Source of the DNA: Alphaproteobacteria bacterium
GTDB taxonomy: Bacteria > Myxococcota_A > UBA796 > GCA-2862545
Direction of reading: 5' to 3'
Assembly: GCA_020632875.1 (NCBI GenBank)
Contig: JACKET010000008.1
Location: 243,146 to 307,145 of the forward strand
Length of the DNA: 64,000 bases
In this document: one piece after another, positions 51,976-59,176 of the stretch
How the letters are laid out: each line of letters opens with the position of its first letter
How positions within the stretch are numbered: the stretch's first letter is position 1
Notes under the pieces: model-generated
What the model was told of the DNA's origin: nothing
The model's database searches: none
The model's input: only the letters and a program-made list of their open reading frames with translations
Translations under genes and position numbers: made by a program

Positions 51976-52836
51976 GCTCGGCGTCCGCTCCGCCTCGTTC
52001 CAGCTGTCGGAGTAGTCCGACAATGGAAGAAACAGTCCCCAGCGCGTAGATCCTGTTGGGCGTCCGCTCGATCCGGGTCGACCGAGTGCCAGGATCTCCT
52101 CGGTCTGGGCGCGGAGCGCGTGACAGCGCCTCGTACCGCTGCTCGCCGAAGGCGAAGATACCACGCTGTTGTGGCGCTCGTTGATCCGGAACCGGTCGTA
52201 CGACTCCTGAGCCAGCCTCCAGGTGTCGCGCTGGAGCTTCAGCATCGCTTCGGACCTTGGACCCGAGGGGAGCTCGTGCTCGGACCAGACCTGCTCGACG
52301 GGACGCAGATCCCCCCTGGCGTCGGGCTGGAGCAAACCCGACCGGAGAAGCGTCTGGAGGGCGTGTTGTGCCTGTTCCTCCGAAATCGGCGGATTGATCG
52401 TGCTCGCGATCCAGAACGGATCTGGACGGAAGCCCTCACACGCGGCGAGCTCGTAGGCCGCGGCGATGTACCACGTCGACATCAGCTCGAGCATGTCGTC
52501 GCTCGGCCGGTCCTGCGCGAGGTACCGCTGGCGCGCCGAAACCGTGGCCCACGCCGTACGCCGCGCCCGCGCCGACTCGTTGTCGAGGTCGACCAGCGCC
52601 GCGAGGGTCTGCCGGCCCTGCTCGTCGAGGTCGAAGAAGTCCGCGAGCTGCGGCACGAGCGTGGCCCGGAGCTTCCGCTTCCGCGACAGGATCTGCGACA
52701 GCATCGCCTCGGAGAGCTCGAGGGCCTCCGCGAGCTCCTTCCGCGTCCTCTTCATCCGATCGAGCGCGTCGATCACGAACCGCCGGTAGTCCGTGTACTT
52801 GTCGATCAGGCTGCGATCGTAGGGCGCGTCGGACAC
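51974..52836 (-). pseudogene. TIGR02147/DUF4423-like regulator with frame breaks in its 3' third
   Basis: From ATG 52836 about 210 residues read well: an N-terminal HTH (RKELAEALELSEAMLSQILS) and the DUF4423-type middle (STWYIAAAYELAACEGFRPD, then ISEEQAQHALQTLLRSGLL and RFRINERHNSVVS). After VVS, near 52170, the family-like sequence (FAFGEQRYEAL, LRAQTEEILAL, NRIYALG, LFLPLSDYSDSW) alternates between two frames. The end is therefore uncertain; I place it near the convergent stop at 51975. The family is common in Myxococcota and thought to be regulatory. Confidence 0.55.
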
Positions 52837-52924
52837 CGGGATTCCATGTCGGAGACGGCGTCAATGTAATGGAGCCCCACCAGACCCGCCCGTTTCCATC
52901 GTCAACGAATGTGGCGGTTCCTCC

Positions 52925-52948
52925 GGGTGTCCACTCCTGTGGACACCC
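52925..52948. terminator. Perfect 10-bp stem-loop
   Basis: GGGTGTCCAC, loop TCCT, GTGGACACCC. It lies in the 227-base gap between the TIGR02147 gene start and the TIR gene stop, so it is probably the terminator of the TIR gene, which reads toward it. I see nothing else in this gap. Confidence 0.6.
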
Positions 52949-53063
52949 TCCGGACAGGTCTGTCTTCACGGGGCTCCCCGCGGGATCACAAACCACCCCC
53001 ACCGTCCGGCCGGGTCTGGTTGGCCATGCAGTCGGCACTGACAGCGCAGCACGAGGCCCACGG

Positions 53064-53744
53064 TCAGGGGGCTACGTGTGGGTGGTCCTCGCAGAGGACC
53101 TCGTGTAGCTCGCCGAGCTTCTTGCGCATCCGCGCACGGTTGATGAGGTCCATGATCACGTTCTGATCGGGCTTGTATTTCATCATCGCGTCCATCTGCC
53201 CGAGAACGTCGTTCCACACGACCTCGACCTCGTCCATCGTGAGGCCCCGGTGAATCACCTTGCGCAGGTCCCGATCCGACAGGGCGCCGAGCCTGTCGCA
53301 ACAATCGGCTCCATCATGGCCGTCGTCGCCCTTCAGCTCCGGTTCGAAGAACGCCCGAATCGCTTGGATACCGTCACGCGCGTAGTCGATGTACCGGAGC
53401 CCGGCCAGCAGGGTCGGGAGGGCCGTCGCGTCCAGCCGGATGGGGACGATGGCCACCATCTTCTCGTTCATCAGCTGAACGAAGGCGGCATCGATCTCCG
53501 CCGACACCCATTGGGACCTCGCGGCGTTCTCGCTCCAGAGCAGCAAGAAGTAGCCCGACTCCTCGATCCCGGCTTCAACCGCCTTTCGAAGGCTACTTCC
53601 CGGAGATATCTCGGACTCATCGATCCAGACCTCGAGTCCGACCTTCCTCAACGCGGCGGCGACCCGTCTGGCGACTGCCTTGTCGAGGGAAGAGTGACTC
53701 AGGAACGCCTGGGGCTCCTCGCGTTCGACGATCACTGCACTCAT
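53064..53744 (-). CDS. TIR domain protein with C-terminal effector-associated domain
   Basis: A 226-residue protein from ATG 53744 (a TTG nine bases earlier is less likely). Residues 10-150 form a TIR domain: AFLSHSS at 13-19, LEVWIDESEISPG at 37-49, YFLLLWSENAARSQWVSAEID at 65-85 with candidate NADase glutamate E83. Residues about 155-226 (LSDRDLRKVIHRGLTMDEVE to LINRARMRKKLGELHEVL) have the helical pattern and GEL ending of effector-associated domains. Bacterial TIRs often cleave NAD+ to abort phage infection; EADs recruit partners with the same domain. It sits alone, so its partner must be elsewhere. Confidence 0.8.
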   Translation of the reverse strand: MSAVIVEREEPQAFLSHSSLDKAVARRVAAALRKVGLEVWIDESEISPGSSLRKAVEAGIEESGYFLLLWSENAARSQWVSAEIDAAFVQLMNEKMVAIVPIRLDATALPTLLAGLRYIDYARDGIQAIRAFFEPELKGDDGHDGADCCDRLGALSDRDLRKVIHRGLTMDEVEVVWNDVLGQMDAMMKYKPDQNVIMDLINRARMRKKLGELHEVLCEDHPHVAP

Positions 53745-53965
53745 CGACCTCAACCCTTCATATTGGGTGAGCTCGAACTCTACTCCAGCCGATAGCCGTC
53801 ATCAGCCCTAGTAGAACCATGCCGGCCCCGAACCCTGTCCTCAGCTGCTTCTGGACGGCCTCATCAGCCCGAGGCGCTCGGTTCGGATTCCTCGGGCACT
53901 TCAGTCGTCGCTCGATCGGTCGACTCGGGCGATCCGCTCCGGTCGTTTCCACGGTAGGTTCGGCC

Positions 53966-54556
53966 ATGGCCTTCGCACGCCAGCCGCTCGTGGAGCTCGT
54001 CGCGCTCGCCGCGCTGCTCGGCGTCGTCTGGCGGGGCGAGGTCGAGTGGCACGGCTGGGACGGCCTCCGCTGGGTGGGGTACTTCCACTGGGCCGTGCCC
54101 GTCGGGGGAATCGCGTTCCTCGCGTGGCTCGCCAGCACGCCGGTCGTGCGAGCGGTCGGGAGGCGCTGGGGCCTGCTCGGCATCGCGCTCCCCCACGCCG
54201 TGCTGTCGATCTGGCTCACCCACGAATGCCTGTTCGGCATGTTCAACCGCTTCGCGGTGGGCGCGCCGTTCTTCCTGCTGGTCCTGTTCGCGAACGCGTT
54301 CTTCGCGCCCGTCGTCGCCTGGGGCGTGGGGCGGGTGCTGCACCACCCGCTCCCGGCGTGGTCCCTGCTCGCGTCGGTGACGCTGTCGGTCGGCACACCG
54401 TTCCTCGCGTATGCGGCGCTCGGCGTGATCGACCCGCTCCACGCCGACGCGATCCACGCCGTGAAGACCGGGATGGCCGTGCCGTTCGTGGTCCTCGCGT
54501 TCGGCCTGCCCTGGGCCGTGGCCCCCCTGCCCGAGCCCTACGCCGACCCCGACTGA
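53966..54556 (+). CDS. Integral membrane protein of unknown function
   Basis: A 196-residue protein; ATG 53966 is chosen because the 49 upstream in-frame residues are Arg/Ser-rich and unlike coding. Six helices are visible, including LVELVALAALLGVVW, GIAFLAWLAS, FFLLVLFANAFFAPVVAWGV and VPFVVLAFGLPWAVAPL. His residues in LPHAVLSIWLTHE could bind metal or haem. The FG-GAP protein gene follows 42 bases later on the same strand. Function unknown. Confidence 0.65.
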   Translation: MAFARQPLVELVALAALLGVVWRGEVEWHGWDGLRWVGYFHWAVPVGGIAFLAWLASTPVVRAVGRRWGLLGIALPHAVLSIWLTHECLFGMFNRFAVGAPFFLLVLFANAFFAPVVAWGVGRVLHHPLPAWSLLASVTLSVGTPFLAYAALGVIDPLHADAIHAVKTGMAVPFVVLAFGLPWAVAPLPEPYADPD

Positions 54557-54598
54557 CGCGAGGAACGTGATACCTGGCGGGTCCTCGCCGGAGTCCCC

Positions 54599-57500
54599 AT
54601 GCGTCGCATCCTTCCGCTGCTGGTCCTCCTCTCGTGCATGGCCGAACCGGGCCGACGCGACGCACCGTGGGGCGAGGTCGTGTCCCGGCGGCTCGCCGAC
54701 GATGCGCACCAGCTCCGGCCCTTCGGCGACGGGCGTTTCCAGCTGGTGAGCCCCGAGACCGGCCTGCGTGCCGAGCTCGACGCGCTCGGTGCGCGCGTGG
54801 TGCCCCGCGGCGGCGCGTTCGAGCTGCGGCTCACCACCGAAGCCGTCGGCCGCGGCAGGCTCCGCGGCCTGTCCCCTGTGCCGGCGCGGCCGGGCGCCTG
54901 CGAGCCCGGACGGGTCGACGCGCTCGGCGACTGCATCCGCCGGTCCGAGCAGGCCTTCGGGCAGGGCGCCGTCGGCTGGTGGCGCAGCGGTCCCGACGGG
55001 CTCGAGCAGGGCTGGGCCTTCGCGGAGCCCGTGCCCGGCAGCGGCCCCCTCCGGATCGACGTCGGCACCGGCGACTTCCGCGCCTGGCCCTCCGAAGACG
55101 GCCGCAGCGCCGAGCTCGTCGGGCAGGGCGTCCGCCTGGAGTACGGCGGGCTCGTGGCCTTCGACGCCGTGGGCGCGGATCTGCCCGCGCGGATCGAGGC
55201 GCGCGAGGGCGGGCTGTCGGTCGTGGTCGACGTCGACGGCGCGGTCTGGCCGGTGACCGTCGACCCCCACCTCGGCGAGCCGACCCGCATCATCGAAGGC
55301 CCGTCCGACCTCGAGACCTACGCGGGGGGCGACTTCGACGGGGACGGCGACGACGAGCTGATCGTGAAGGGCATCGCGCCGTGGTCGGTCCGGGTCCACG
55401 AGGGGACGCCCACGGGGCCGGACCCGATCGCGTCCTTCGCGCTCGAGGAGTACGTCGCGTCCGCGGCGAACGCCGGCGACCTGAACGGCGACGGCTACGA
55501 CGACCTCGTGATCGGCCGCGACAACCACGACATCGTGAACAACGAGGGCCGCGTCGACGTGTGGTTCGGCTCCGCGTCCGGCCTCGGCGACCCGGCGCTC
55601 CCCGACTGGACGTGGGAGGGCGAGCTGGCCGACGGCTTCCTCGGCTCGTCGGTGGCGAGCGCGGGCGACGTGAACGGCGACGGCTTCGACGACCTGCTCG
55701 TGACGGCGAAGGGCTCGACGAGCGTTCCTTCCCTGTCCGACGGCTACGGGCGCGTGTACCTGTTCCTCGGCTCCGCGACGGGGCCGGGCATCGCCCCCGA
55801 CCTGACCCTGGTCGGCGAGGAGATGTACGACGGCTTCGGCGCGTTCCTCCTCGGCGCCGGTGACGTCGACGACGACGGGCGCCCCGACGTGCTGATCACG
55901 GCCACGCGCGGCACGAGCAGCGGCCGCACCGCGGGTGCCGCGTACCTGTACCGCGGCACGGCCACCGGCATCGACCCCACGCCGGTGTGGGCGGTCGACA
56001 ACCCCACCGACGCGTGGGCGTTCGGCGTGTCCGCCGCGTCGCTCGACATCGACGGCGACACGGTCCCCGACCTCGTCATCGGGGCACCGGGGAACTCCTG
56101 GAACTACGCATACAAAGAGGCGAGCGCCTACGTCTGGCTCGGCGGCAGCGGCGGTCCCGCGCTGGTCCCCGATCAGACGCTCCCCGGCGGCTACGACACG
56201 GCCTGGGCCCGCACGCTCGCCTCCGCGGGCGACCTCGACGGCGACGGCCACGACGACCTCGTGCTCCAGGTCCTCCGTGCGCCCGTCTCCAACGGCTCGG
56301 GCGGGGCGAGCTACGGCGGCGAGACCCAGGTCCACGTCCTCCGCGGCGGCACGGGCGGGCTCGACCCCGATCCGTGGTGGGTCGGCACCGTCAACCGGTA
56401 CGGGAACCCGGGCGCGGTGGTGTTCGACGGCGACGGCGACGGCGCGGTCGACATCGCGCTCAACCGCACGGCGAACGTCCAGTATGCACGCCCCGGTGCG
56501 GTCTTCTTCTACCCCGGCGGGTCCGGGGTCCCGAACGCGCTCGGCGGCGACGGGTGGACCGTGACGCAGCCCTGGGAGCAGTCCTTCGGGAACGCCTTCA
56601 CCGGCGCGGGCGACGTGAACGGCGACGGCTTCGACGACGTGGCGGCGTCGGCACCCGGCTGGGACGACGGGACGGTCGCGGGGCGGGCCTACGTCTATGC
56701 GGGGAGCGCGGCGGGCCTGTCGGTCACGCCGCTCAGCACGATCACGTCCACGGGCTACACGGCGACCTGGGGCACGGCGCTCGCGGGCGCCCTCGACTAC
56801 GACGGCGACGGCTACGACGACCTCGTGGTGGGCGACCACGGCGGGTCCTACGCGCGCGGGTACGTCTACGTGTACCGGGGCGGCGCGTCCGGCCTGGAGG
56901 CCACGCCGGCCTGGTCGAGCTGGTACGGGCTCGAGACGTACGGCTTCGCGAAGGTCATCGAGCGCATCGGGGACGTCGAGGGCGACGGGAACGACGAGTT
57001 CGCCGTGGGCGCGCCCGACGCGAACGACTACCCGCTCGACAACACCGGCTACATCGGGGTGTTCGGCACCACGTTCACGAACAACGAGACGAACATCACC
57101 GGTCCCGCGACCAACGACCGCTACGGGCAGTTCTTCGCGGGAGGCGACGTGAACGGCGACGGCCACGCCGACCTCGTCGTGGGGCGCCCCTGGAACTACG
57201 CCGGCAACGAGTCGCGCATCCTGGTGCACCTCGGCGGGCCCACGGGCATCGACCCGGTGCCGTTCGTCACGCTCACCGAGCAGGGCACGACGCTCGGCAC
57301 CTCGGTCGCCGTCCTCGGCGACCTCGATCAAGACGGCGACGACGAGGTCGCGACCTACCGCTACCTCAACGGCGACGAGGTCATGGAGGTCTACCGCGGC
57401 GATCCGACGCTCGGCCTCGAGAGCACCCCGTGGCTCACCCTCCCCTTCCGGCCGTACCGGATGGAGCCCGTGGGGGACGTGGACGGCAACGGGTTCCCCG

Positions 57501-58537
57501 ACGTGGTCGTGTTCGGCGCGGAGGGCGACGTGACCTCGACCCGCATCTACGGGAGCACCGGAACCGACCTCGTGGAGCTGTGGGAGTCGCCCTGGGCCTG
57601 GATGGGGGACGGCTCGGCCGCGGGGGACGTGAACGGCGACGGCTTCGACGACGTCGTGCTCGGCGGGAACGAGTCGATCTGGATCGTCTACGGGAGCGGA
57701 ACGGGCCTCCTGGACGGGCGGATCGCGGACCCCGAGCCGGGGGAGACCGACACGGACACCGATTCGGACAGCGACGCCGACGCGGACTCCGACGCCGATT
57801 CGGACAGCGATGCCGATGCCGACTCCGACGCCGACACGGATGCCGACACCGACACCGACCTCGAGACGTGCGATCCCATCGGCACGATCGCGTGCGGCGA
57901 CACGATCACCGCGACCACGGTGGGCGCGAGCAACGACCTCACGTCGTGGGCCTGCGCCAACTGGACGACCACCGGGCCGGACGTCGCGTACACCTTCACG
58001 CCCGCCGTCGACGGCACGGCGACCGTGACGCTCTCGGGGCTCACCGACGACCTCGACCTGTTCGTGGGCGGTCCCGACGCCTGCGCGCCCGGGTCGTGCC
58101 TCGCGAGCGGCACGGCCGGCACGGCCGACGAGCAGGTCGTCGGCGCCGTGACCGGCGGGGTCACCTACACGCTGATCGTCGACGGGTACGCCGGCGCCAC
58201 GTCGGGCTTCACGCTGGCCGTCGACTGCGGCAGCCCGTCCGACACCGACACGGATGCCGACGCCGACGCGGATGCCGACAGCGACGCCGATGCCGACAGC
58301 GACGCCGACGCGGACGCCGACAGCGACACGGATGCCGACAGCGACGCCGATGCCGACGCGGATGCCGACACCGACGTCGACGCGGATGCCGACGCCGACG
58401 CGGACGCCGACAGCGACCTCGACACCGACACGGGCTTCGAGCACCGCAGCTTCTGCGGCTGTGCGACGCCGACCGCCCCGACGCCGCTGGGCCTCGTGCT
58501 GCTCGGCCTCATCGGCCTCCGCCGCCGCCGAGCCTGA
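54599..58537 (+). CDS. Surface FG-GAP repeat protein with Asp/Ser linkers, PPC-like domain and MYXO-CTERM-like tail
   Basis: A 1312-residue protein from ATG 54599 (GGAG upstream). The signal MRRILPLLVLLSC may be lipidated at Cys13. Residues about 20-230 form a beta domain. Residues about 240-1040 form FG-GAP/VCBS integrin-like blades with calcium loops (GDLNGDGYDDLVIG, GDVNGDGFDDLLVT and others, about ten). A Thr/Asp/Ser linker (TDTDTDSDSDADAD) precedes a PPC-like domain with GLTDDLDLFVGGP, then a second Asp/Ala/Ser linker follows (58245-58435). The end is FCGCATPTAPTPLGLVLLGL followed by a tail ending RRRRA, a MYXO-CTERM-like sorting signal. It is probably a calcium-binding surface protein. 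Confidence 0.85.
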   Translation: MRRILPLLVLLSCMAEPGRRDAPWGEVVSRRLADDAHQLRPFGDGRFQLVSPETGLRAELDALGARVVPRGGAFELRLTTEAVGRGRLRGLSPVPARPGACEPGRVDALGDCIRRSEQAFGQGAVGWWRSGPDGLEQGWAFAEPVPGSGPLRIDVGTGDFRAWPSEDGRSAELVGQGVRLEYGGLVAFDAVGADLPARIEAREGGLSVVVDVDGAVWPVTVDPHLGEPTRIIEGPSDLETYAGGDFDGDGDDELIVKGIAPWSVRVHEGTPTGPDPIASFALEEYVASAANAGDLNGDGYDDLVIGRDNHDIVNNEGRVDVWFGSASGLGDPALPDWTWEGELADGFLGSSVASAGDVNGDGFDDLLVTAKGSTSVPSLSDGYGRVYLFLGSATGPGIAPDLTLVGEEMYDGFGAFLLGAGDVDDDGRPDVLITATRGTSSGRTAGAAYLYRGTATGIDPTPVWAVDNPTDAWAFGVSAASLDIDGDTVPDLVIGAPGNSWNYAYKEASAYVWLGGSGGPALVPDQTLPGGYDTAWARTLASAGDLDGDGHDDLVLQVLRAPVSNGSGGASYGGETQVHVLRGGTGGLDPDPWWVGTVNRYGNPGAVVFDGDGDGAVDIALNRTANVQYARPGAVFFYPGGSGVPNALGGDGWTVTQPWEQSFGNAFTGAGDVNGDGFDDVAASAPGWDDGTVAGRAYVYAGSAAGLSVTPLSTITSTGYTATWGTALAGALDYDGDGYDDLVVGDHGGSYARGYVYVYRGGASGLEATPAWSSWYGLETYGFAKVIERIGDVEGDGNDEFAVGAPDANDYPLDNTGYIGVFGTTFTNNETNITGPATNDRYGQFFAGGDVNGDGHADLVVGRPWNYAGNESRILVHLGGPTGIDPVPFVTLTEQGTTLGTSVAVLGDLDQDGDDEVATYRYLNGDEVMEVYRGDPTLGLESTPWLTLPFRPYRMEPVGDVDGNGFPDVVVFGAEGDVTSTRIYGSTGTDLVELWESPWAWMGDGSAAGDVNGDGFDDVVLGGNESIWIVYGSGTGLLDGRIADPEPGETDTDTDSDSDADADSDADSDSDADADSDADTDADTDTDLETCDPIGTIACGDTITATTVGASNDLTSWACANWTTTGPDVAYTFTPAVDGTATVTLSGLTDDLDLFVGGPDACAPGSCLASGTAGTADEQVVGAVTGGVTYTLIVDGYAGATSGFTLAVDCGSPSDTDTDADADADADSDADADSDADADADSDTDADSDADADADADTDVDADADADADADSDLDTDTGFEHRSFCGCATPTAPTPLGLVLLGLIGLRRRRA

Positions 58538-59099
58538 CCTCGAGGCCGACGGAAGGCACGAACATCGGCGCCCAGAAGTGGCTCATGTCCCGCGCCAGGG
58601 TGAGCCCGAGCGCCGAATAGCGGAACCGCGCCCCCGCGCTGATCGCCACGCGATCGGTCGCCAGCAGCCGCACCTGGCCCTCGAGCTCCAGCGGGAACGC
58701 GAAGACCACGAGGACCCGCGCGAGCCCCGGCATGCCGTCGCGCTCCTCCACGCGCCGCACGAACGCCGAGCCCGCGCCCACGGCACCGGGCACGTCGAAG
58801 TGCAGGCCCGCGCGCCATCCGAGATGACCGCCGAGCCCGGGCGCCACGCCCTGGGCCCCGAATCCGACGGGCACCGTGAGCACGTCGGCGTCCCACCCCG
58901 CCGCCGCGCGGAGGGACGGGGAGCCGGTCATCCGGCCCGCCCCCACCGAGAACCACGCCTCCCCGACCTTCGCGGGGATCACGACCTGCACCGAGACGAC
59001 GGGACCGTTGGCGGTGGCGTCCCACCGCGCGGTGAGCTCACGCGACCGGGAGCCTGTGAGGTCGGCGGCCCAGGCGAGCCCGGCGAGCAGCAGCCACAT
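58509..59099 (-). CDS. Secreted beta-rich protein of unknown function
   Basis: A 196-residue protein from ATG 59099 (GGGGAGGG upstream). The signal peptide is MWLLLAGLAWA. The mature part is a series of amphipathic strands (VVSVQVVIPAKVGEAWFSVG, LARVLVVFAFPLELEGQVRL, ISAGARFRYSALGLTLARD) consistent with a small outer-membrane barrel. Its 3' end overlaps the convergent FG-GAP gene by 29 bases. Family unknown. Confidence 0.65.
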   Translation of the reverse strand: MWLLLAGLAWAADLTGSRSRELTARWDATANGPVVSVQVVIPAKVGEAWFSVGAGRMTGSPSLRAAAGWDADVLTVPVGFGAQGVAPGLGGHLGWRAGLHFDVPGAVGAGSAFVRRVEERDGMPGLARVLVVFAFPLELEGQVRLLATDRVAISAGARFRYSALGLTLARDMSHFWAPMFVPSVGLEVRLGGGGGR

Positions 59100-59176
59100 G
59101 CGACCCTCCCCGCACAACGTGCGGCACCGGACGCCGGGGCGCGATTACGCGCAGTGTCGTCCCTCCCGACGGGCGG

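Noticed and set aside
53864..58444. 1526-residue open frame on the minus strand
   Set aside because: It is antisense to the FG-GAP protein. The Val/Gly/Asp/Arg bias is the mirror of GAC-rich calcium loops and there is no domain or ribosome site.
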